A stretch of DNA of 12,962 nt from CAYRGG01 sp964423745. Its GTDB lineage: Bacteria > Pseudomonadota > Gammaproteobacteria > Competibacterales > Competibacteraceae. Below, one piece after another: positions 6,282 to 12,962 of the stretch (the first letter of the stretch is position 1; each line of letters starts with the position of its first letter). Where the stretch lies: contig CAYRGG010000089.1 of NCBI GenBank assembly GCA_964423745.1, positions 1-12,962 of the forward strand, read 5' to 3'. The position numbers and the translations under genes were made by a program. The notes under the pieces are model-generated. The model was given only the letters and a program-made list of their open reading frames with translations. It was not told the origin of the DNA and did no database searches.

Positions 6282-9136
6282 GCGCAAATTTAAAAGACAA
6301 CGTGGCGCTTCAAAAAAAGATGGTTCTGTCTATTTTGTTGGTCATGCTTGCTTGTTTGTTTGTTTATAGCGACTGGCTTTGGCGCTTGGATCACATTATT
6401 TACGACTGGCACCTAAACTGGTGGTCACGACCCCCACCCGATGATATTTTGATTGTCGCCATTGATGAACAAAGCCTTAGTGAATTGGGTCGTTGGCCAT
6501 GGTCGCGACGCTTTCATGCACAGCTCATCGATAATTTGACGGCTGCAGGCGCCCAGGTCATCGCCCTTGATATCGTCTTTGCGGAACCTCATGAGAACGA
6601 CCCGGTGGGGGATAAACTGTTAGCCCAGTCCCTAAAAACCAGCAATCGCGTGGTGTTACCCGTCATCTTGGAAGAGTTACGTTCCGGGGGGCAACTTATA
6701 GAAGTATTGCCGATTCCACCCCTGGCCACGGCAGCGGCAAAACTTGGCCATGTGGATATCGCATTGGATCGAGACGGTATTGTACGGTCCACCTACCTCA
6801 AGGCAGGTCTTGGATTACCTTATTGGCCTACCCTAGCCTTAGCCATGTTAAATCTGGCACAACCTATGGTGGAAACTAGGCTTCCGGGCGAACAGCATGC
6901 ACGTACTCAAGCCTTCTCTCAACACACTTGGATACGCAACCATCGTATTTTTATTCCATTCGCAGGACCCCCAGGCCACTTTTCCACGGTTTCTTATGTG
7001 GACATACTTTATAACAAGCTACCCGCAACGATTTTGCAGGATAAGTTTGTTTTAGTAGGCGCCACAGCACGGGGACTGACCGATGCTTTGGCGACACCCG
7101 TCTCAGGTCTAGAACAACCCATGCCTGGGGTGGAGTTTAACGCCCATGTCCTAAACACGTTGCGACAGGATTTTGCCATAGACTCTTTACCCATCAGTTG
7201 GCGTATGCTGCTAACGGGAAGTCTTGTGGTTTTTCTACCCTGGATTTATGCACAGCTTTCTCTACAGCAAACAGGGGTTACTGTAATGCTTGCTTTCTTT
7301 GGCATCTTAATCATGAGTGTTTTGCTGTCTAGAGTGTTGCACATTTGGTTTCCTCCTGCGCCTGTACTTTTAGTTCTATGTTTGAGCTATCCCTTATGGA
7401 GTTGGCGTCACCTGCAAATGGTAATGGGTTCCATGTTTGAAGAAAAACAACGAACTCAAGTTACTCTCCACGCCATTGGCGATGGCGTGATTACCACGAA
7501 TGCACGAGGCCAAATAGATCATATGAATCCAAAGGCGGAAGCGTTAACTGGTTGGTCCCTGAAAGAGGCACAGGGGCAATCTTTGGGCAGTGTTTTACGT
7601 CTTATTGACGAACACCATGGCACAAAAATTAGAAATCCTGTCAACTTATGTGTGGAGCAAAATAATACCATTGAGCTCAAAAAAAAAGTGCTTTTAGTGG
7701 ATGCTTTGGGTCAAACCTTGACGATCCGCGTATCTGCTTCTCCTATTCGTAATCGTAGTGGCAACCTATCAGGCGTTGTGGTAGCGATTACGGATCTTAG
7801 CGAAACCCGCCGTTTGAACCAGCAACTCACCTATCAGACCAATTATGACCTTCTGACCGAGCTACCTAATCGGCATCTTCTTAGGGATCGGCTTACTCAA
7901 GCCATCGCTTGCGGACACCGAAATAATCGCGCATTTGCCTTACTCCTAGTAGATTTGGACCGCTTCAAAACCGTCAATGATAGTCTTGGACTTGCTGTTG
8001 GCGACAGGCTTCTTAAGGCCGTTGCCGAGCGCTTGAAACAAAATCGTAGAGAGGAAGACACGGTAGCCCGACTGGGCAGCGATGAATTCGCCCTCATCCT
8101 AAAGAATTTATCTGAGCAAGCAGATGCGGTCTCCGTCGCTGAAAAACTCCTACTCGCTATGGAAAAGCCTTTTCATATCAACGATTATGAATTTTTTGTT
8201 TCTTGCAGTATTGGCGTTAGCCTGTTTCCTGAGGATGGGGAAGAGGTGGAGATGCTGTTAAAGAATGCTGACACAGCTTTACATCAGGCTAAAGAAAATG
8301 GTCGCAATAGAATCCAACTTTACGCCCAGAGCATGAATCAACAAGCCTTGAGTCGGCTTGTCATGGAACACAACCTTCGCCATGCCTTAGGGCGTCAAGA
8401 ACTAGAGATCCACTACCAACCACAAGTAGAACTGATCCATGGCCAGATTATTGGCGTCGAAGCCTTGCTGAGATGGCGACACCCGCAACTGGGGCTCATC
8501 TCACCAGCAGAATTTATACCCCTAGCCGAGGAGACGGGTCTAATCGTTTCCATCGGCGAATGGGTTCTTAAGACCGCCTGCATTCAAGGTAAATCATGGC
8601 AAAACCAGGGGCTACCGCCAATTCGCATAGCCGTCAATCTATCACCACGACAATTCACGCAAAACAATCTGATAGAGATGATCAAGAGGACCCTTGCAGA
8701 AACCGGTTTAGAACCTCAGTATTTAGACCTTGAAATCACGGAAAGCCTCATCGTAAAAAATATCGATGAAGTTATTCCCATTCTACATACCCTTAAAGCC
8801 ATTGGTGTGCAACTTTCCATCGATGATTTTGGTACAGGTTATTCCTCGCTAAACTACCTTAAGCGCTTTCCCATCGATCAAATTAAAATTGACAAGACAT
8901 TTGTGCGGGATATTAACACCGATCCCGACGATTCGGCCATTGCCCTTGCAGTCATTGCCATGGCCCACAGCATGAGACTTAAAGTGTTGGCAGAAGGTGT
9001 TGAAACCAAAACCCAACTAGCGTTTTTAAAATCTAATCAATGCGATGAAATGCAGGGTTTTTATCTCAGTTGTCCACTACCTGTCACGGAAACCACGCAC
9101 TTATTGCAGTCCCATAAGCATCTAAATTTCAATTAA
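6278..9136 (+). CDS. CHASE2-PAS-GGDEF-EAL cyclic-di-GMP signalling protein
   Basis: A 952-residue inner-membrane protein that makes and/or breaks cyclic-di-GMP. Order: one N-terminal membrane helix (about 15-33); an extracytoplasmic CHASE2 sensor (about 35-300, with VAIDEQSLSELGRWPWSR); three membrane helices (about 310-376); PAS (about 392-505); GGDEF (about 518-675); EAL (about 690-945). In GGDEF, DLDRFKTVND and the downstream GD are intact, but the signature is GSDEF (600-604). An RxxD inhibitory site (Arg591-Asp594) lies five residues before it, as in PleD-type enzymes. In EAL, Glu728, Asn787, Glu819, Asp849, Asp850, Lys870 and Glu906 match the catalytic set known from RocR-type phosphodiesterases, so hydrolysis is expected. 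Cyclase activity is uncertain. It overlaps the LysM-FecR gene by four bases. The gene ends before a strong hairpin. Confidence 0.94.
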   Translation: MSANLKDNVALQKKMVLSILLVMLACLFVYSDWLWRLDHIIYDWHLNWWSRPPPDDILIVAIDEQSLSELGRWPWSRRFHAQLIDNLTAAGAQVIALDIVFAEPHENDPVGDKLLAQSLKTSNRVVLPVILEELRSGGQLIEVLPIPPLATAAAKLGHVDIALDRDGIVRSTYLKAGLGLPYWPTLALAMLNLAQPMVETRLPGEQHARTQAFSQHTWIRNHRIFIPFAGPPGHFSTVSYVDILYNKLPATILQDKFVLVGATARGLTDALATPVSGLEQPMPGVEFNAHVLNTLRQDFAIDSLPISWRMLLTGSLVVFLPWIYAQLSLQQTGVTVMLAFFGILIMSVLLSRVLHIWFPPAPVLLVLCLSYPLWSWRHLQMVMGSMFEEKQRTQVTLHAIGDGVITTNARGQIDHMNPKAEALTGWSLKEAQGQSLGSVLRLIDEHHGTKIRNPVNLCVEQNNTIELKKKVLLVDALGQTLTIRVSASPIRNRSGNLSGVVVAITDLSETRRLNQQLTYQTNYDLLTELPNRHLLRDRLTQAIACGHRNNRAFALLLVDLDRFKTVNDSLGLAVGDRLLKAVAERLKQNRREEDTVARLGSDEFALILKNLSEQADAVSVAEKLLLAMEKPFHINDYEFFVSCSIGVSLFPEDGEEVEMLLKNADTALHQAKENGRNRIQLYAQSMNQQALSRLVMEHNLRHALGRQELEIHYQPQVELIHGQIIGVEALLRWRHPQLGLISPAEFIPLAEETGLIVSIGEWVLKTACIQGKSWQNQGLPPIRIAVNLSPRQFTQNNLIEMIKRTLAETGLEPQYLDLEITESLIVKNIDEVIPILHTLKAIGVQLSIDDFGTGYSSLNYLKRFPIDQIKIDKTFVRDINTDPDDSAIALAVIAMAHSMRLKVLAEGVETKTQLAFLKSNQCDEMQGFYLSCPLPVTETTHLLQSHKHLNFN

Positions 9137-9140
9137 ATGT

Positions 9141-9165
9141 GGCGCAAGCTACCAAAGCTTGCGCC
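9141..9165. terminator. Strong hairpin between convergent genes
   Basis: A perfect 10-bp inverted repeat, GGCGCAAGCT (9141-9150) and AGCTTGCGCC (9156-9165), with a 5-base loop starts 4 bp after the CHASE2 gene stop. A convergent gene ends at 9228. No long T-tract follows on either strand, so it may be a weak bidirectional terminator or a 3'-end-protecting stem. Confidence 0.65.
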
Positions 9166-9227
9166 CCTTGTGGTCAGCGGATATTCACTGACCCTTCAAA
9201 AGAATTTGCCAGTAATTACAATCAACA

Positions 9228-11843
9228 TCAGGGCTGATATTGGCCATCGCAGGTCACGTTAGCGACATAGTCTGGTTCGAACCGAATCGTCGCGAAGTTC
9301 GCCTCCCATTCGCCCTCCGTAGACACGAGGAATGGTGTATTGACATTGGAGAAGTCGGTTCCCGCCGCGGCAAAGCAACTTAACGGGACAGCCAGCTCAT
9401 ACCATTGGCCATCGGAAATGGCCGTGTAGGCTGGGGTCAAATCCAATTCCCCGACACAGGGAAAGACACAGTCGATACGGGTCTTAACAGCACTGGTCGG
9501 CGCGGCGTTTGACCTAAAATTATACACCAACGCACTGTTCGGGGTGTTGATGTAGGAACTTAGGTCCTCGCCAGCACCTCCATTACCCTGCGAGTAAAAC
9601 TGACCCGCACCGCCGGTCCAAGTAACTATTATGCCGCCGAATTGAAACGTGGGGCTATCCACCCTCGGTCCCGCGCTGATATTGACAAGAGGCGTTACTT
9701 TGTTGGGATCAGACAAATCAACCACTGTACCGCCCCAATTGGATGGGTCGCCCAGTTGAAGCGCCCATGGGTTGATGTTCCCGCCTTGGACAAAAACCTC
9801 CAGTGGCTCGGTCGCGATACCGCTAGGACCCCCGCCGCCATCTCTTAATCCACAACCAAGATTCTCTGACGTTTCGTCTAACATACCCAACACAACGCTA
9901 TCGTTATAAGTCAGGCCAAAGCCATAGGGAAACAGAGCACCGAACTGTTGACCCACGTTAAGCGATGTCTGACAGTCTTCAGCTGGCCAGGAGAAAGCCA
10001 GCTTCCCGGTAAAATCATGGTTCACCCTACCGTTATGCTTGGTAAAAATGACGTCCGCGATCCCGTCACCTTCGCTACCTGGCAACCAGGCCGCGACAAA
10101 GGCATCCGATCGATTCAGCTCCTTGTTGACATACAGGGGGCGTCCCGCAACCCAGAGGGTGACTACGGGAACGCCTGCATCATGGAGAGTCTGGAGCACT
10201 GCAAGGTCTTCCGGCTGCAGTTTGGCGTGTTCCAGGCTCTGACTGGTGCGGATATCGCCTAGACCTTCGGCGTAAGGAGTTTCGCCAATAGCGACAACGG
10301 CAACATCGTACTGATTCAGGTCGATGTCGGAAAGGTCTTCAACCAAGTCGGCATTGGGCGCGACGGCCGAAATGCCCTCGTAGATTGAGGTGGCCCCGGG
10401 GAAATCGTCATTGGTGTTGCCCGTTCCCTGCCAGGTTATTGTCCATCCGCCGTTTTGATTGGATAGATTGTGGGCGCTTTTTCCGGTTACTAGTATACGC
10501 GCCTCTCTAACCAAGGGCAAAATATTGCCGTCGTTTTTCAGTAGCACCAGGGATTCTCTCACCGCTTGACGCGCGATATCACGATGTTTTTTTATCCCTA
10601 ACAGCTCGTCTTTGGCACACTCACCCTTCGAGGGCTTTTCATCAAAAAGTCCCAATAGGATTTTGTTTCTCAATATCCGTTTTACCGCATCGTCGATGCG
10701 TTCCATGGGAATCGTGCCATCCTCGACTTGCTGCTTGGTGGTCGCTATGAAATCCGGCCATTCGAAAGGCACCATGAATAGATCGATCCCGGCATTCACC
10801 GCCTTGGGGCAGTCGCTGTTGGTGCAATTTACGCCGTTATCCGTTACTTGACCGATTCCATTCCAGTCGGAAACAATGTGCCCACTGAAGCCCAGTGTAC
10901 CCTTGAGAATATCCTGGATCAGGTATTGACTGCCGTGCACTTTCTCGCCATTCCAGCTGCTGAAAGAAGGCATTGCCGATAGTACGCCGGCTTTCATACC
11001 CTCGAAATAAGGTAGAGCATGAATGTTGATCAACTCATCCTCCGGCACCTCGGTATCACCCTGATCCTTGCCATTAATGGTACCGCCATCGCCAACCCAA
11101 TGCTTGATGGTGGCAGCCACGTCACACTCGCCTAGATTACCTTGAAGACCTTCAATCATCGGGACAGCCAAACGCGTAACTCGCTTAGGATCCTCAGAGA
11201 AACTTTCATAGGTACGGCCCCAACGATCATCCCTCGCTACCGCCACAGTCGGGGCAAACACCCAGGGTTGACCGGTCGCACGAGTCTCTTTGGCCGTGGC
11301 TTCGCCGATTTTATTCATCAACTTAGGGTTATTCGCTGCACCCAAGCCAATATTGTGGGGAAACAGGGTCGCTCCGATGACATTATTATTCCCATGCACA
11401 GAATCTATCCCCCAGATCGGCGGAATGCCACATCCTTTCATGCCAGCTCGCCAGTACTTATCAGCTAATTGTCGCCAGTCCTGGGGAGTGGCGTCTTTGT
11501 TTGGGAGGCCAGTATTTTCATCGACCGGCCATGAACCTCCTCCATTCAGTACCGAGCCAAGGCAATATTTTCGAACGTCGGCAGGGGTGACCGCTTGGAT
11601 TTCCCCTTGGGTCATCTGCCCGATTTTTTGCTCCAACGTCAGACCGTCCAGGATTTTCTGGGCCATCCTATTTGCTTGCTTCACCCGTCTCTCGTCCACC
11701 GGCGGATTGTTCTCCAATTCCGGCCAGTCAAAGTAAAAGTATCGCTTACTGTTGTTTTCTTTAGCAAAAACACTTCCCGCTGCAAGAGCGAGAACGAGTC
11801 CGATCGCTAGCAGACGCACTGCAGTGAGGTTACTGGGATTCAT
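9228..11843 (-). CDS. Secreted glycoside hydrolase family 3 exo-beta-glucosidase (ExoP-like)
   Basis: An 871-residue secreted GH3 enzyme that should release glucose from the non-reducing end of beta-glucans or cello-oligosaccharides in the periplasm or outside the cell. A Sec signal (LLAIGLVLALAAGSVFA) precedes the mature start near residue 28. The first domain is the (beta/alpha) barrel with WGIDSVHG, AATIKHWVGDGGT and the nucleophile motif HIVSDWNG (Asp326). The second is the alpha/beta sandwich, where Glu526 in GETPYAEGLGD aligns with the acid/base Glu of barley exoglucanase. A Gly-rich linker (about 667-674) leads to an extra C-terminal domain (about 675-871) like the one in Pseudoalteromonas ExoP. 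The frame continues upstream to a TTG at 12062, but the ATG at 11843 has a clear ribosome site and signal peptide. No transporter or regulator gene accompanies it here. The exact substrate linkage cannot be read from sequence. Confidence 0.94.
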   Translation of the reverse strand: MNPSNLTAVRLLAIGLVLALAAGSVFAKENNSKRYFYFDWPELENNPPVDERRVKQANRMAQKILDGLTLEQKIGQMTQGEIQAVTPADVRKYCLGSVLNGGGSWPVDENTGLPNKDATPQDWRQLADKYWRAGMKGCGIPPIWGIDSVHGNNNVIGATLFPHNIGLGAANNPKLMNKIGEATAKETRATGQPWVFAPTVAVARDDRWGRTYESFSEDPKRVTRLAVPMIEGLQGNLGECDVAATIKHWVGDGGTINGKDQGDTEVPEDELINIHALPYFEGMKAGVLSAMPSFSSWNGEKVHGSQYLIQDILKGTLGFSGHIVSDWNGIGQVTDNGVNCTNSDCPKAVNAGIDLFMVPFEWPDFIATTKQQVEDGTIPMERIDDAVKRILRNKILLGLFDEKPSKGECAKDELLGIKKHRDIARQAVRESLVLLKNDGNILPLVREARILVTGKSAHNLSNQNGGWTITWQGTGNTNDDFPGATSIYEGISAVAPNADLVEDLSDIDLNQYDVAVVAIGETPYAEGLGDIRTSQSLEHAKLQPEDLAVLQTLHDAGVPVVTLWVAGRPLYVNKELNRSDAFVAAWLPGSEGDGIADVIFTKHNGRVNHDFTGKLAFSWPAEDCQTSLNVGQQFGALFPYGFGLTYNDSVVLGMLDETSENLGCGLRDGGGGPSGIATEPLEVFVQGGNINPWALQLGDPSNWGGTVVDLSDPNKVTPLVNISAGPRVDSPTFQFGGIIVTWTGGAGQFYSQGNGGAGEDLSSYINTPNSALVYNFRSNAAPTSAVKTRIDCVFPCVGELDLTPAYTAISDGQWYELAVPLSCFAAAGTDFSNVNTPFLVSTEGEWEANFATIRFEPDYVANVTCDGQYQP

Positions 11844-11849
11844 ATTGAT

Positions 11850-11854
11850 CTCCT
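11850..11854 (-). promoter_or_regulatory. Ribosome binding site that fixes the GH3 start
   Basis: Read on the minus strand this is AGGAG, six bases before the ATG at 11843. It decides the start against the 73-codon upstream extension that begins with TTG at 12062 and overlaps the neighbouring gene. Confidence 0.85.
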
Positions 11855-11994
11855 GGTTAGTGGTCTTAATGTGAAACCTGAGGATAGGCAACCCATTGAG
11901 AACCGATCCCAAGTTTCGCTTTGGCTCGTTTTTATTATTAGGAAGGTTCAGTCTCGGCCTGCTCGCCGGTGTAAACTTGCAACAGATGCTCGAA

Positions 11995-12450
11995 TCAGAC
12001 TTTGACGAGGGGAACCGCCTCCTTGCGGGTGTAGAAATAGTCGGCATAGAGAAAACCGGCAATCATCGTCTGCTTGGCACTACTGACCGACTCGTCCCTA
12101 TAGCGCCCTGTGACTACCGCATTTGGAAGGCTTTTCAACCGATGAAGGGAATCTGGCCTACCGTTAGCAACCCTAGACAAGTAAACGTACCCGGTGGCGT
12201 CTATACTCGGAGGGTCGCGGTGAATCGTGATGCCATTCAGATTAACGGTAATAGACTCTTTGATTTTTAACGGGGGCGACTTATCATCCCTTTGATCATC
12301 AGTGTTCTGAAACGTGACTTGACGACTGCCCAAACTCTCCTGACTGAGTTCTTCAGAGCACACTATAGTTTGGGCCAACGAGGCAGGGAATGTGACGACG
12401 AGCGCTGATACCGCCATGGTAGCAACAATTGGCATGGCATACGTGTTCAT
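11995..12450 (-). CDS. Small secreted protein of unknown function
   Basis: A 151-residue protein that I do not recognise. The N-terminus (MPIVATMAVSALVVTFPASLAQ) is a clear Sec signal with probable cleavage near residue 26, leaving about 125 mature residues. The mature part has a single cysteine close to its start (IVCSEELSQ) and a beta-strand-like middle (ESITVNLNGITIHRD). Its end is aromatic and basic (GFLYADYFYTRKEA). A GAGGAAG ribosome site (12463-12457) lies six bases before the ATG, which with the signal peptide makes it a credible gene. It points the same way as the GH3 enzyme, with 151 bp between them and no obvious terminator, so joint expression is possible but not shown. A function in polysaccharide use would be inference from position only. 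Confidence 0.68.
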   Translation of the reverse strand: MNTYAMPIVATMAVSALVVTFPASLAQTIVCSEELSQESLGSRQVTFQNTDDQRDDKSPPLKIKESITVNLNGITIHRDPPSIDATGYVYLSRVANGRPDSLHRLKSLPNAVVTGRYRDESVSSAKQTMIAGFLYADYFYTRKEAVPLVKV

Positions 12451-12593
12451 GACTCACTTCCTCTCTGTGGACGTTGCTCACGTTGGGTTGACTATAGGTT
12501 AAATGGCAGCGAGAACGATGAAATTATCTTCAGTAAACAACCACATTTCAAACAAGGTTCATTACCAAAAACCCTTATCTTTCGCCCTTTCTT

Positions 12594-12616
12594 GCCATTT
12601 CTTGGGCATAAATGGC
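12594..12616. repeat. Inverted repeat, 7-bp stem
   Basis: GCCATTT (12594-12600) and AAATGGC (12610-12616) are exact complements around a 9-base loop. No T-tract follows on the + strand. It may be a minor hairpin in the upstream region of the leftward secreted-protein gene, or chance. Confidence 0.35.
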
Positions 12617-12691
12617 GGCTAGCGTCCGCTGCTGATAGCTAGGCTAAGGGAAATTGAGGGATTTATTTTTATAATTTTCTTTATCCTACTA

Positions 12692-12740
12692 TTGCCTATA
12701 GCACAACATTACCACTCTAACAAGTAAGTACTTGCCTATA
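12692..12740. repeat. 9-bp direct repeat flanking a small palindrome
   Basis: TTGCCTATA occurs at 12692-12700 and again at 12732-12740, exactly 40 bp apart. Between and overlapping the second copy is the palindrome CAAGTA-AG-TACTTG (12721-12734). The second copy ends two bases before the 94-bp inverted-repeat element. The function is unknown; tandem regulator sites or a recombination scar are possible. Confidence 0.35.
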
Positions 12741-12742
12741 AA

Positions 12743-12836
12743 TTATCCGGTGTTATATCAGGAACGCTGTGAATACGTCCATGTACGCTCCATCGCCGTC
12801 TCCCAACGGCGAAGGCCCTTCCATAACACCGGATAA
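12743..12836. repeat. 94-bp element with perfect 14-bp terminal inverted repeats
   Basis: TTATCCGGTGTTAT (12743-12756) is matched exactly by ATAACACCGGATAA (12823-12836). After a four-base bulge the stem continues with GGAA (12761-12764) against TTCC (12819-12822). Inside is a nested hairpin CGCCGT (12794-12799) / ACGGCG (12806-12811) with a 6-base loop. The whole would fold as a long stem with a branched head. No target-site duplication is visible at its edges and no transposase is nearby. It looks like a dispersed intergenic palindromic element (REP/MITE-like); only one copy is in this window. Confidence 0.7.
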
Positions 12837-12916
12837 CTTAGGGCGCTTTACTTATGGCTTTATATGGACCTCACGATTTATCAATTTTGAGATAAACTAC
12901 CGCAAGCAACAATAGA

Positions 12917-12932
12917 CCACTTGAAAAAGTGG
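12917..12932. repeat. Hairpin with GAAA tetraloop near the right edge
   Basis: CCACTT (12917-12922), loop GAAA, AAGTGG (12927-12932) make a 6-bp stem closed by a GNRA-type tetraloop. No T-tract follows, so it is not a terminator. It could be part of a structured RNA or a mobile-element end that continues beyond the window. Confidence 0.4.
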
Positions 12933-12962
12933 CAATGAACCCTCAACACTTCAGGTATGAGC

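Larger units (their letters stand above)
12451..12962. other. 512-bp intergenic region rich in inverted repeats
   Basis: No gene is supported here. Short frames exist (for example 39 codons from 12503 and 44 codons from 12781), but neither has a ribosome site and the latter runs through an inverted repeat. The ribosome site of the leftward gene lies at 12457-12463, so part of the left end should hold its promoter; I could not assign one. The rest contains a 7-bp hairpin, a 9-bp direct repeat, a small palindrome, a 94-bp inverted-repeat element and a GAAA-loop hairpin, each listed separately where useful. Confidence 0.6.

Noticed and set aside
6260..6285. Programmed -1 frameshift joining the FecR and CHASE2 proteins
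   Set aside because: The overlap region has no canonical slippery heptamer in the zero frame. ATGA termination-reinitiation explains the arrangement, and the membrane segment ends the first protein naturally.
9948..10262. 104-codon frame opposite the GH3 gene
   Set aside because: It is a shadow frame on the opposite strand of a well-supported enzyme, with no ribosome site or domain.
11844..12062. 73-codon N-terminal extension of the GH3 gene back to 12062
   Set aside because: It starts with TTG, overlaps the end of the upstream gene, and would bury the signal peptide. The ATG at 11843 has an AGGAG site six bases upstream.
12503..12622. 39-codon frame on the + strand
   Set aside because: It has no ribosome site or recognisable product and runs through a hairpin.
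12743..12836. Integron attC site
   Set aside because: The ends do not fit the RYYYAAC / GTTRRRY core pattern, and no integrase or cassette genes are nearby.
12781..12915. 44-codon frame on the + strand
   Set aside because: It is formed largely by the inverted-repeat element and has no ribosome site; coding potential here is a by-product of the repeat.

Overview
The window looks like a chromosomal segment of a gammaproteobacterium. The basis is the close resemblance of MutS, PncC and the seven-iron ferredoxin FdxA to their Escherichia coli, Pseudomonas and Azotobacter counterparts, and the local order pncC / mutS / fdxA, which matches the pseudomonad recA-pncC-mutS-fdxA neighbourhood. Base composition looks close to 50% GC by eye (not computed). 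The GH3 exoglucanase is of a type known from marine, polysaccharide-degrading gammaproteobacteria, so a marine or plant-polymer lifestyle is plausible but inferred.

Layout. Positions 1-182 are AT-rich and non-coding; recA may lie just off the left edge. Two leftward genes follow as a probable operon: a periplasmic TPR protein (709-1224) and pncC (183-662). Divergent from them, mutS (1397-3976) and fdxA (4086-4409) run rightward; fdxA ends in a hairpin-T-tract terminator that overlaps its own stop codon. After a 195-bp gap comes a two-gene signalling operon with an ATGA overlap. Its first gene encodes a secreted LysM-FecR-Fn3-like protein (4605-6281). Its second encodes a CHASE2-PAS-GGDEF-EAL cyclic-di-GMP enzyme (6278-9136). 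A perfect 10-bp stem hairpin separates this operon from a convergent leftward pair: a large GH3 exo-beta-glucanase with an added C-terminal domain (9228-11843), and upstream of it a small secreted protein of unknown function (11995-12450). The last 512 bases carry no gene I can support, but they are rich in inverted repeats, including a 94-bp element bounded by perfect 14-bp inverted repeats.

How the genes fit together. The left part is conserved housekeeping: DNA mismatch repair, pyridine-nucleotide salvage and electron transfer. The FecR/CHASE2 pair is the most interesting unit. A peptidoglycan-binding (LysM) periplasmic protein with a FecR domain is translationally coupled to a membrane receptor whose CHASE2 sensor faces the same compartment. 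This suggests an envelope-sensing module that controls cyclic-di-GMP. The receptor's EAL domain keeps every catalytic residue I could check, while its GGDEF motif is GSDEF, so net phosphodiesterase activity is the more likely output. The GH3 gene and its small secreted neighbour look like an accessory polysaccharide-use unit next to the conserved block. No tRNA, rRNA, CRISPR array, transposase or phage gene was seen.
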